DNA of 64,000 nucleotides from Anoplopoma fimbria (Eukaryota; Chordata; Actinopteri; Perciformes; Anoplopomatidae). Both the position numbers and the translations under genes were made by a program. Below the pieces are notes generated by a model that saw only the letters and a program-made list of their open reading frames with translations, searched no databases and was not told the origin of the DNA. Within the stretch, counting starts at the first letter, position 1, and each line of letters opens with the position of its first letter. The stretch covers positions 22,194,334 to 22,258,333 of the forward strand of contig NC_072449.1 in the NCBI RefSeq assembly GCF_027596085.1, written 5' to 3'. Below, one piece after another: positions 48,560-61,070 of the stretch.

Positions 48560-48742
48560 ATGTGTTTAAAAGTCAAGTGGTGAAACAAGAACTAATTTAT
48601 TGAAATAATAATACCACATTATAGAAATAGAAAACAATCTACATTTTACTTCAGTATCAGCATCAAAATACAATACTTTTAATACATTTTTAACCTAAGA
48701 ACAGCACTTGAGCAAAATGTATTTAGTTACTTGCAACCACTG
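48560..48742 (+). repeat. Fish MITE copy (copy D)
   Basis: ACTTCAGTATCAGCATCAAA, ATACTTTTAATACATTTTTA and GAGCAAAATGTATTTAGTTA lead to the end TTGCAACCACTG. This is a diverged member of the CCACCACTG-ended MITE family. Confidence 0.55.
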
Positions 48743-48788
48743 GTTACCATTTATTATATGCTGCTTGATAATAGTAAATAGAGGGAAT

Positions 48789-48826
48789 TTATAATATATC
48801 ATTTTATAATATATCATTTTATAATA
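48789..48826. repeat. 15-bp tandem repeat
   Basis: TTATAATATATCATT is present at 48789-48803 and 48804-48818, then a partial third unit. Confidence 0.9.
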
Positions 48827-51800
48827 ACGTATGACCACATAAGGTTTCCACAGTGAAAAACTAAAGAATAAACAGGTGATTCAAATATCAATCAACACAG
48901 ACTAACAATAGAAATAGAAATAGACAGAAATAGGTTTGCACTATGAGAGCAGGGTCAAGTTAGCCTGGTACCCAGTTGGCTGATCTGAGTTCATCATTAA
49001 AGAAAGGCCTCCACCCTTCTTTCTATTGGACAATGGACCCCAGGTGCTTCAGAGATGTTGTTGATTTTTTTTTTTCTTTTGTTAAATTGGCTGAGCTTTG
49101 AAAGGACAAAGATCGGCTCACACAGACAGACCAGCACACACAAAGCCTGGGAGACATGAGGCCAAAGAACACTGTCTAGACTGCTACTGATAATCAGTCA
49201 AAATGCATCGGTGGGTCAATGGTTAGGAGGAGTTCAAGGTTGTCCACCTGAGTGGGTCTCCCTCAGTGGGAGCTGGCCACTGCCCGTTCAATTCAATAGA
49301 ATTAGCATTGGCTTTCTGTGAGCTCTGAGAAGACACAGCCTACATCTCCAGAGCAAGCGAGCTTTTCATTGTATTTACCCAGAAATAATGAGATATCTAT
49401 CCAGAAACCTCACTGTTCATTTAGCTGTACGTTATCTCTATAACATACTGCTATGTGTTCAGTGTTCATTACAGTGTTTCAACCATTGATTTACTGATTT
49501 CAACACTTCACGGAGCAGCTTTGTTGCTGCTGTTCTTTGGCCTTGATGAAAGAAAAGAAGGACAGACTAATTTTCCAGCCTTGACTTGTGTTAAGTGCAA
49601 AGATTGTTTCCAGCTTCAAGTGCAGATAGACAGATGTTATCTGCAGACTCTGGGCCAAATACAGTATACAAAGGATAATGTCCTAATGACGGTTGATGGG
49701 CTGAGTCATATGATTACTTATCAAGTCAAACTGTATACATTTGTCTACCAGCAGAGATTTAAATCGTGGTATCTTTCACTTTAATATCTCTGGTTGTTGT
49801 GGGAAATGCAGCAAATCAATGGGAAGAACTGCTTTATGGCACTATTGGCTCTTTTTATGATTATTTGCATCAACGTGATGAAATACCTTTATTTTTTAAG
49901 GTTTTCAATTTACTGGTTCAACAAAAAACGTATAAAAAGTAAATAAAAAAAAGTTAGGCATTATAATAAATACAAATATCCTCATGGTAAATCAAAATGA
50001 TGTGTTTATAAGAGTTAGCAGGTCATAATTATGATGTAAAGATTCTTTCTAAGTATAATTTATACACTGTGTTTGTTTGACTAATTGACTTATACTTTTG
50101 CCTTGGTAAGCTGTAAATCACAGTTTTATTATTGTTTTTATTATGCAATACTTTTTGTCTATTTTTTGTTCTTTTCCTGTAATTTCCATTAAAACGGTGG
50201 TTATTTTATCCATACATAAAAAAAGATCTATACAATATAAATTGTTTTATAGCTTGGTAGATTATTTTAACATATCATTTACACCTTATAGTTAAAACCT
50301 TTAGCAAACTTTTATGGCTGTTTGATAGTCAAGGTCTTCATAATTGAGGACTAAACTTTTTTTTTGCATTTTCATCCATTTGTCTATCAATACCAGTACA
50401 GAGAAAAAGGTTCAGCAAACCAACTTATTCTTAGCAAATTAATGCAGATGTGTATATTTACTTATTGTACTGACGCCCAAAGATCAATCTGAAAATTGAT
50501 ACGGGTAAAGAATTTAATCTTCAGATGATTTATGCAAAATGCTGAATGCCTATTTAATTTAATAGCCAGGTTTGTCAACTAAGACCAGTGATTAACAATA
50601 AATCAACTTATTGAGTAATTAACCCAAAGCCTAAAGCAATTCCTTCAGGTGCTACTTCTAGCTCTAGTTATGTTTATGCTGTCTTTAAAACTACACATGT
50701 ATTATTTAATCAATAAAATATGTAAGTGTGCGAGCGAAACCAGATCTGGAGTGAAAAAAGATTTTTCCTCAGGTGCAGTTATGCAAATCACATGCCTCTG
50801 AACCCTATCGATACTGCCCTCAGTTTTGAACTGAAGACTATGAGCTCGCCCGCTGTTGTCAATCCACAGCACACACTTACAATTTGCTCCTGTGTCAAAA
50901 ACAAAGACATGAAAAGAAAATAACAATCCGAAGCTGCATAAATTCACAGAGAGACAAGTGCGCAGAGGCAATACTGAGTGGCGTGGGCAAGATAGCACTG
51001 TGTCTGGGCCACTGTGCAGCATTTTAAACCACTAGAAACAGCTTTAGGGTTACGTTATTTTGGGTTTCTTTCAAACAGCTACAGTTCCTTGTGGATCACA
51101 TCAATGTCAAGTCATCATCTGTAACAGCCAACTGTCGCTTCTTAAGACACCAAAATGCACCTCCGGTAAACGCACAGCAATGACGAGCCGCCCTATGGTT
51201 CTGGTTAAAAAATTCAACATCTTCTGACAATGAAGTTGGACCACATCAATTATCAATTACACTTAATGGTGGAGGAGAAATTGAATTAAAAAAGAGTCAT
51301 GGCTGACCACCGGATACGAAGAGATATTGTTCTTGGCAGGCGCATTCTATTCATTCATCATTGACGTAAAGGTAATAGGACTTCAGAGCTGTACTAATGA
51401 CCGACGACAGCCTCTCTGTAAAATAGATGAAAGGTGTGCCATTATGGGGTGGACTCATGAGAGGAGAGGCCATGCGGCTAATGACTCATTAGAGACATCT
51501 ATAGCCAGACAGGCTGGGAGCCAAAAGGCCAGGAGTCCTTTTTTAAAGACTCAATACCCCAGCTGACACTAATTGTAGCCGTCAGGATAGCATGGATTTT
51601 CATCGCAGATAATAACAGTCTGCTCCCCTGACACATCTTGGCCTGTTACCCACAACTGGCACTGCCCAGGTCTGCTAGCCCTGCACAGTGTCTGCTCTCC
51701 CAAAGAGTTGATGCACAACAGCCTCGTAGTCCAAGCACCATAAAACAGCGAGTGCTCTGTGCGGTAATGATGGTTTTAAATCTGATAAAGCTGGTATATG

Positions 51801-54800
51801 TGAGCCATCCGAGAGTGAGATGCAGCGACGAGGGTGGCCTAAAAAGAAAAAGCCAGATAGAGTAATTTTCAATATTCTCGTTGCATCATTCAGCTCCTGC
51901 GAGCACCTGCAGTGTTGAGCAGACACATCTCTCATTTGGACAGAGGCAAAGCGGGATGTTTTATGGTCTAGGCATACTCCCTGTCACTGTGCTAATGTGA
52001 TTCAGTTCCAAAACAGTCAGAGGAAATGAGAAAAGCCACTCTTTCCCACCCTTGCAGCACTCAGACATGATACACATGGGGCTTTACACTTCCAGCGAAA
52101 GGAGGGAAAAATTACAAAAACCTTTCATGATACATTGACATAAGGGGAGGCGAGACACTTACCGCCGACTGCAGCGGCAGCGTGAGATTCTTGATGCTAG
52201 ATTTGAATGTTAGAGTGAAAACTGTGGAGGGAAGATTGGTGGCAGTTCATTACACTTCAAACTGAAAATGACTGGCAGCGACTCTCCCCCGGGCCGAGTG
52301 TGCAACAACAGCTGAAGTACTGTATTTTAAAGAAGACAGACTAGCGGACATGCTGGCGGTCAAAATAATAATCATAAAAACATTCTAAAGGGATGTGTTT
52401 TCTTGTTTTCCTATGTCAAATTAATAGGTTTTTACAGAAAGCATGACTATATCAATTGTCCACAACACCTGCAGTGTTCACTATTAGCCATTAAATAAAT
52501 AGCTGCAGAGTAAATGCAGGGAAACATTGTGACTGGGTTAAAGAAGAATAAAACCTGTTGGGAAAATGGGAAACCTGTGCAGTATGTGTTCATACTCAGC
52601 ACAATTCAGCAACACTGACTGTGCAGAAATCAGGAGGCAAAACACAACTGTTGACTGCGCATTTTCAACACATATTGAAATCCACCAACCTCTAGTGCAG
52701 GCCTGTGCTTGAAGATAGCCGACTATTTCTAATAACATTTGTTTTAAAAGGAAATTTGAACCATTCAGGACACTATTGTGTTTAAGTAAGTATAGTCATG
52801 TGTTCGCTATTTTCAGTGTCCATAAGCATCAGATGACAATTTAGATTAATGATTTCGAATATCCTTTTATATTTGCTGTAAATGAGAAAAATGTATTCAT
52901 GAAAAGTGTCATGCCATTCAATTGGCATTCGAATAACTTGAAATCATTTCCATGTTTACTCACAATTAAGTTAGGAAAACTTCCAGAAAAGACTTAACAA
53001 CAGCTCCAAGATAAAGCACCTTGTGTATCAAGAGATTAATTAATTCACTCATTCATTAATTCACAGCTTCTGCCCTTGTGGTAGTAAAAAGGCATACAGA
53101 TGTCATCAGAGGTCACAAAAATCTTGCCTCCTCTCTGAATACTGCTACAAAGCGGAGGAAGCTTTTTGTCTGTGAAACGGGTTGTGCTCGTTTTTTTAAA
53201 AGGGGCTTCCGACGGCGAATTAAAATCACGCCACTTCAGTCAACCATCTCAATGAGAGGAAACAAATCCATAACCACTGGCTTTAAAAGGCCATGGGACC
53301 AACAAACCTTTTAAAAGACCAAAAGAGTTGTAAGCTGAGAAACAAAGGTCAATCTAATATGGACTCCTTTAACGATTGTTTCGCTCTTTGACTAATTCCC
53401 AGAGGCAAAAAAAAAATAAAAGACGAAAGGGAGTGAGGAAAGCCAGTTAGCTAGTCTCACTTCCATTCATATTGAGAATATGTCTTACACCACAACGATC
53501 CCACTGGGAATTTAACCAGTGATTTTTTTCCCCACCTCTTCAACTAACCTTAAAACGTCTCTTTAAAGTAATATTCATAAATATTTCAAGATATGCCACT
53601 GTAATGATAGCCGGGGCGAGGCTAGCCCTACGTTGTGTCTGCTATTACGAGGCTAATCTAAACTCCCCATGAGAATTTCTAGATTTAATTTAGGCATTTG
53701 GGGATGAGGCTTGGCGGAGACAAGGGCCATCCATCTTCTCTTAACAGTCCTAATCTTTATAGAGGCTCCAGACTTCAGGTAGTGCATGTGATGGATAGCA
53801 CCCCTGGCTGAGGACAGTCCATTAGTAGGAAGAGAAAACCACAGAGCCAAAGCCCAGTTACACTGTCTTAAGTGCAATGTGGAGGTAGTGGCAGCTCTGT
53901 ATACTACATTACTAAAGGAAAAAAGCAATGTTTTGGAACAAACGTCCACCCCAGTTAACCATCCCAGTACCTCTCATATGTTCAGATTATTGAGCTCCAA
54001 GGCTGCAGAGAGCTTCCCCTCGGCGGCCACGGAGCTCAGAGACCATTATAGAAAAGTTACTCTTGTCTCAACAGTGGGAGTATTACTCTGACATCGGGGC
54101 AACTATCACAGAATAAGAGGCGACTAAAGTGCATCCACTTTAAACTTCATTTTGAAGCTTCAATCACGAAAAAATCCAAGACATGTTCAATAGGTTTGCC
54201 CCGAAATAGCAAAATAAAAACATCTCAGCTGTGACGGAGCTCTTGATACATTAGGTTGATTGACAGTGTGACAGCTCAGTCAGCATTTGATATCAGTCAA
54301 AAGTTAAAGTTCTTTTTTTCCTATGAAGACAGACTGAAACGAGTTCTATATTTTGGATTTCAGAAAGATGTGTAGGTGGTTTAAAAAAAAAAAAATCATA
54401 TTTTCTGCCTTGAGGACCTAACCTTGAAGGGTTTAAGATGTTTAAAAATCCTGCAAGTGTTAAATCTTGCCCAACTTTGAATTTATTTCATTTTTTATCA
54501 CTCAGGCTAATTTGTGCATCCAGAAATCTCTGTGACCTTGTACCGTGTGGCATTATTGGCACGATGTTACATGAAGCAAAAATAAACAGAAAAACAAACT
54601 TTGCTAGTTAATCAGTTCAAGTAAGGCTGATGTGCTTTTACTCCCGCCATGATGTCCAATTAAGAGTTGTGTTTATCACTGGAGCTCTGGAGCAGTTTTT
54701 TTTACAGGTACCCGCTGCTGCTGCCACCACTTTTATCTGCGCAGACAGCAGGACACCAGTTCAAAACAAAAACATGGATTATATATAAAGTAAAGAAGAA

Positions 54801-55724
54801 AAAAAAGTCTGCATATTTGCAAAGACTTGTTTGTTAAATCGTTCTGAGCAAACACAAAAACACTGTTTATCACATTCATTTTGCATTATAGCAAGCTTCA
54901 GTGCGTTTCTACGGAGTAAATAAAGGGATGATAAAATGCAGTAATCCATCACAAATCATCTCAGGCCTCCTGTCATCTCACACAGCATGCTAGCCTGCCT
55001 TGGCTTTAATTAAGTTATTCTGGAACTGCTGACAACAAAATAAATAAAGAAATGGAGGGAAAATAGAGTGTGAAGTGTGGGGAGTTTCTATGGAGACCCG
55101 AAGCATCTGGCTTGATCCCAATAATTTGTTCTCTGCTGTCATCATCTCTTTCCCTCTTTCTCTCCCACTTTACACGTAAAAACTCCCTTTTCCCTATCTT
55201 GGTGGCACAAAACTTATACGTTTGATTATAATTGTTGTCATTCTTCAAACATCACAGTGTTTCATCACATCTAGTCCACAGTAAATTCTTAAAGTTTCCT
55301 ATAACCTTGATGCTCTATTGGGGGTCCTTGATACCATGTGCCGTCTCTAACAGCTGAAATAAAACACTTAGAATTGTTTCGTCCCCATACATAGTGACTT
55401 TTGACATTGAAAGACTTGCAGCTTTAAGAAATACTTAAAATCAGTGGATGTTCATCTGCTTAGCATCTTTGATTGGTGTCGACAATATGTTTAATGCAGC
55501 ATTTTCCCTCACAAATTCTTTTTTCTTTTCTCTGTATAGGCTTCCCTTTTTTTTGTCTTACAACCTATGTTAAAACCTGTGGGTTTTTTTCTGTCTAAAT
55601 TTATCTCATGATGTTTTGTCATTTCATTATTTTCAATTTGTGTCACCTGTCATGATATTATCCAAGTCATGTGATTGCCTCCCATTGGTTCCTCATGCTT
55701 GAGGACACGCCCGTTTGTTTTGTT
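48827..55724. other. Long unique non-coding region with CNE-like blocks
   Basis: 49.8-50.7 kb is very AT-rich. 51180-51570, 51600-52110 and 53440-54080 are repeat-free with balanced composition and clustered TAAT/CAATTA motifs (for example ATCAATTATCAATTACACTT at 51247). 55000-55260 is similar. No exon or RNA gene recognised over nearly 7 kb. Confidence 0.35.
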
Positions 55725-55812
55725 TGTTAAATGCTCTGACAAAGACCTGCAGTAGCCGAAACATGATGGCTTGTTTAATGACTTAGCAGCTGTAATAAAG
55801 GCCTTTTAAAAC
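55725..55812 (+). repeat. Retroelement-like tail with hammerhead-like motif
   Basis: CTGACAAAGACCTGC and AGTAGCCGAAACATGATGG precede GCTGTAATAAAGGCCTTTTA. Fish genomes carry many copies of a CTGA.GAAG..CTGCAGG.CGAAACGT...AATAAA motif, often at the 3' end of retroelements. This copy fits that pattern with substitutions. Class not determined. Confidence 0.4.
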
Positions 55813-57699
55813 GTCCTTTTCCCCCCCATTTCCAAGAGCAACCAACACGTTATATAGCTTTTATTAGGGTCAGAAAATAAGAATGTTTATAGAAAAATAA
55901 ATGCTTGATTTATCAGGTATTATTGTTATTTTTTTATACACAGCAGTGGAGGCTGTGGGACCCAAATCAACAAAACATACAGGTTTAACTCACAGAAAGT
56001 GTTCATCAATGACCATTTTGGGTATTAAAAACAAAGATTGGTCAAATAAAACACATCATCTATCTATATCAACACTGTCTGTTATAACATCTATTGCTAT
56101 TTTGATATATGGAAAAACAAACTAATAATGTCAGGAACTGAGAAACTGGACAATTGACTAATGTGATAATTTGTTCAGCAGATGTGACGGGATCCGTCAT
56201 TGTTTACTGTGTGCTATCAAACAAAGGAACAGCAGCCAAACTCTGCAGAGCAAAAGGTAATAAAACATGCAAAACCACATACTTTTTCTAACATGTTGTT
56301 GACAGGAACCTGCATTTCAAGCTAGAAAGTGAACAGCAGGATAACTAATTGTGCAAAGTGCTAAACTGTACCACTCAACAGTTTTCAGTCTCAATTTTGT
56401 GAGTGAAGAAGTGACATCTTTTAAAGCCCGAGGCTTGTTTCAAAGCAGTGATGGAAGAGGTGGTAACAGCCTCTCTACAGCTGATTTTAGGGAGGAAGAA
56501 GAGGGGGATGATGGATGGGTGAACTTTATATTTGACCCAAAGGAAAACAGAACACAGTGTAAACTGTCCAAAGGCAGGCTGTCCTGACATTCATATGAAG
56601 GCGAGATTAAAGTTCACTCATAAACCTGAAGATTCAGATGTGCCTTTGGAGTTTACTTTCAATCGATGCACTGGTCATTTTAAGGTAGGAGCTTGTGAGT
56701 GGTGTTTGGGTGAAGTGTAATCTGCTATGATGTTTTACACTAGACTGGTATTAAATCATGATATTGAGTTGTTGGCAAAGATTCCCTCTCCTGCAGCACA
56801 GATTAATATTACAGTGATTGAACTTTATATGAGCAACATTCTTCCCCTTAAAAAAAAGAGGCCTGTTACTCAAAAGGCATTTGATCTAAACAAGAATAAA
56901 AAGGCTTTTCATAAGTCCGGCTGTCTTCCCAGTTGTAGTTGTTGTTGACTAAAGCAGCACAGTAGTGTAATTGACCTAAAATAAATATGTACTGTAATCA
57001 CAAGACCAAAGGCCATTTTATACCTGTAGTTTGGTTTATTTTGGTCTGGATCAGGAAAAATAAAAGGTACATTGTGGCTGTTTAGTTTTGGTCAAGCTCA
57101 TGTTCACACTGACTTTTTACAAATGAGTCAAGATCTGTAAGCATGACATCATATGGCCTGACAGCTAACTCATAGCTTGGCTACGTTATCCTGCATCAAA
57201 CGGTATCTGACAGCAGGTCATTCCCTTGTGTTTTTATTTGTCTTTTCTGGTGTCACAAAGAGCTCACCAAGAAATAACTAATTATGATCATCATGAGCCT
57301 AGACATTAACGGAAGCTTGCAGACGAACGGGTAGAAACAGGAAATAACAGAAGCATTTAATGCCATAATATTACAGGGTAAGGGAGTTACTGTGTAACTA
57401 CCTCCCTGGTAGGGGACTTTTAATTTGGAACTGCTTAAATACACAGTGTGCGGCGCCTCTCCTTTTCTCTTTCTGACTGATCAGTGAAAATCCCCACACT
57501 CCTGTGGTGTCATGAATACAGGATGTGTTACCATAGTGACCAAACAGTCTCGCAAAACTAGTCAATTTTATTTATACATTAAAATATCATAAATCACAAA
57601 TTTGCTTTGAGGGGTTTTATAGTGTGTACAGCATACGACACCCTCTGTCCTTAGACCCTTGATGTAAAGGAAAATCTGCCCAAATGCCTTAAGAGGGAA
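55813..57699. other. Non-coding stretch
   Basis: No recognised family or gene. The open frame 56351-56587 has an acidic run (REEEEGDD) but no splice context or homology I know. Confidence 0.4.
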
Positions 57700-58003
57700 A
57701 AAAATGGAATTATTTGATCTATTAATCGATTGATCGTTCGGTTTATAAAAAAACGTCCATCCCCGTCCGTCAAAGTCCAAAGTGATCTGATTAAATATCT
57801 TCTTTTGTCAGTCCAATCTCCAATAATAATCAGTTTGATATTATATAAAACAGAAAAACAGGACATTTCTATATTTGAGAGACTAAAACAAGCATTTTAC
57901 ATTTTTGCATTAAAAACTACTTTAACGATTAATCATATATATCAAAACACTTTTCTGTCAATCCACTAATCGATTTGTCCACTAATTGTTAGTTTGCAGC
58001 TGG
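57700..58003 (+). repeat. GCTGCAACTAA MITE (copy 4)
   Basis: Contains GATCTATTAATCGATTGATC, GGTTTATAAAAAAACGTCC and TATAAAACAGAAAAACAGGA, then TAATCGATTTGTCCACTAAT, and ends GTTAGTTTGCAGCTGG. The last part is the right terminal inverted repeat of the family. The left end is degraded. Confidence 0.65.
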
Positions 58004-59698
58004 AGACCAACATAATAAAATTACCATAGGACAATCAGGATCACATAATTCTTGACAGAATGCAAACTATAAATGAGCTTTAGGCTATAATGACTGTACA
58101 TCGCTGACTTAGGACGCTTGAGATGCCTGTTTTAAGGCGGTCTCGGCTGATTCTTAAGTCTGCACAAGAATTTAACTGACTTTCACACCAGTGACAAACC
58201 CACAATGTGAACCGAAACAAATGGTGTGAAAGCACCTTAACTCTGCATATACTGTGGGTTCCCTCTGTAATCCTCCAATTATATGAGAAGGTATTTTTGT
58301 TTCTTTATAACAGTAGCACACCTTGGTGAAGCACTGAGGCAGGACTGTTGTGATTAAAAGAGGTAAAATATGTCACAAAGAGCCTGAAAAAAACCATACA
58401 GTTTTACATAACACAAACATTTGATATACACTAATTGGACTCACTTATATCATTGTATTTGATGTGTTTAAATAAGAAAAAAAAAAAATGAAGTATTAAT
58501 ATGTTTATTAGTTAATGGTTACAGTGTAACCAGACGGCTGCTGCTCCAATTTAGATTGTGTTTGCTCTTCGGTTAAGTTATTACCCTACATTACTCCGTT
58601 CCTTCTGTCAGCAGCTAAGCAACAACACAATGTATGAGCAAAAGGACAGTAGGATCAGCGGGCACAGGGATAACATTAATTGGATATGAAAAGACCATTT
58701 AAGACTGATTCAGATTGAGGACAAATGAGAACGCCTTAAAATCTCCCGTGCCCCTAGAAAACTTTAAATTTGGCATTCTTATAAGGAGAATAAGTGTGAA
58801 ATGTTTTCACACATGACAATGAGGGGGCACTCTTGCAGATTAGATTTTTGAAATGAGACAAAGCGGAACGGAGGATTTCCTCATGGGAGGAGAAACCTTG
58901 GCTCCTAACTCTCTCCATTGTCTCCTAGTCTTTTATTTTCCTCTACTTCAACAGAGGGATAATCTGCTTCAAATGACACCATATTGTTGATAGCAGAGAG
59001 GCTTATTGTCCTCCTTTCATGTCTCTGATAAAAGACACAGAGAGCTACTGTTCCAGTCGCCGGGATTGAGGAGAGAGTACCATTACACTTCCTCATCTCC
59101 ATAAAGCCTCCATTCATCCATTTACCTCTCAGGACTCTGGGCTCTACCAGCCTGAAGGAAGAAGCAGTCGAGTGCAGAAAGCTGCTTCCCTTTCCGCTGC
59201 TCAGTACGGTGTGGCACCCAAGCAGGCTGATGTGCTGAGTAGTGACAGTCAGCAGATTCGCTTTGTTGTGCACTTTCATTTAGGCAACAAGGGACTGCTT
59301 TCGTTAAGTGCAACTCACTGGGATGAAAGAATTAGAGTTGGCGAAGGCAGGCAACGTTAGTTTTACTCCATCACTTTGAAATCCCAGCTATAACCATCTG
59401 TCTAACTCACTCCAGAAATTCAAGCCAGCAGTAGCAGAGATAGATTATTCATTTCAACTCCAACACACTGTAGTTATAAGGCACATCTCTGCAGCACACC
59501 GATGCAGAAACTAGATAGGCATAAAGTTATCACAATTGAATATTAATATTGCTTAATTACCCTTTGGGGGAGATATCTGTTCAAACAGTGCTGATGGGAA
59601 CGCAAGACCTGCCAGAGCATTTTGCAGAGCTCATCGTTAATGGGCGAGGAGGATGAGGAAGAAAAAAGGGAGCACTTACAGTTAAAGAGTGTTCACAG

Positions 59699-59730
<32 letters not shown>

Positions 59731-61026
59731 GCGCACACACACACACACATACAGTATCTGGAAAAACTCTTTAAAACCGTTTGAAAGGAGTTCAATACGT
59801 CACTCCCGCATCACGGCCAGATGGCTGAGCATTAGCAGAAGAGGCTGGAGTCTGAAACCCGACAGTCATTCAATTCACACATCCACTGACCCGGCCGCCC
59901 ACCTCAACCAAAGGCCGTCCCAACACACACATTTTGCTACAAACACTGACACACACGGAGTAATATAAGCTTACAAAATAGAGCCCTTGAGGAGCATAAT
60001 GGCCGGAAAAAAGCTTTTGTGAGCTTTGAGGAAGGAGGTGACTGACCCACACTTCCTCGCCATCTTCATTAAAGCCTTTGAGAGAGCAAGGAGAGCTGTG
60101 GGCCAGTGCTGGTGTAGAGCAAGGCTAACGAACAATCTCCCACACATGTGATATAAACGCACAAACAGTTTTTCACAAGCTCACACATTCAAACACACAC
60201 ACACTTTTATTTATCAGGAGACAATGAGCAGACATGCACACACTGTCAAAGTCTATTCTCACACTACAAAGGTCATATTCACCGGTGCAAGGATTGTCTA
60301 ATTGCACATTTCATACAATCTTGAGCCTCCGAATGGAAACTGCAAAGGCATTTCTAAAGATAAAAAAGCAATAAGAGCCCACAATATTGTGTTTCTCCCC
60401 CAAACATATTTGGTGGGATCATTGGCATTCAAATTACAGAGTATATTTTCCAGCTGATATAATTTAAACAAGATAATCATCAGCAGAGGGAAGTGGGGTA
60501 GAAATTTCATTGAGCAAACAATGATTATTTTATTCATAATCCAGGGGAAAAGGTATAGGGAGAATATCAGATGAGATGATTCAGAAAGAGAGCCTGCTTA
60601 AAGCCACAGAAGAGTCTGTTTGTGTCAACATCAACTAGTGTCCTGTAACGCCGGAAATAAAAGGAAAATAGTGTTCTACAATCAATATGATGAAATAAGA
60701 GCGGTAAGATAGAAAATATTTCAATATCACTCTTATCGTCTCTCCGTATTAGGCTACCATGACATGAAGAGATTCTCATATGGAGATACTGTCGTTCACA
60801 GTTTTCATGTGTAAATGAATGATAACACTTTCGCTAAAAAAAACTGTCACAGTGTGATATATCCTAAACACTTGATAACATATGTATACATCGGTTTATG
60901 CAGAGAAAGTAAAGCCAACAACTTGAAACATATACTGCCAAGATGACTCATAAAGGCACCCTGCAGCTCCATGTATATTAATATATGTTTTTTGTGATGT
61001 TTCACTCGTTGGAATATTTTCAAATA
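58004..61026. other. Non-coding region with CNE-like blocks
   Basis: 58560-58920, 59030-59330, 59530-59690 and 59800-60130 are repeat-poor and balanced, with motifs such as GATAACATTAATTGGATATG and CTTAATTACCCTTTGGGGGA. Beyond 60.2 kb the sequence becomes AT-rich. No gene recognised. Confidence 0.35.
59704..59749. repeat. Compound (CT)n(CA)n microsatellite
   Basis: CT repeats to 59718 followed by CA repeats with one GCGC interruption. The architecture is like the 4.1-kb locus. Confidence 0.95.
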
Positions 61027-61070
61027 AAAGCCAAATACAGAAGCATGAAAAAATGTCTGTATTTGGCTTT
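61027..61070. repeat. Perfect 15-bp hairpin
   Basis: AAAGCCAAATACAGA at 61027-61041 is exactly inverted as TCTGTATTTGGCTTT at 61056-61070, with a 14-base loop, and is followed by a run of 12 A. The stem is too short for an ordinary microRNA precursor. Its origin is unknown. Confidence 0.9.
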
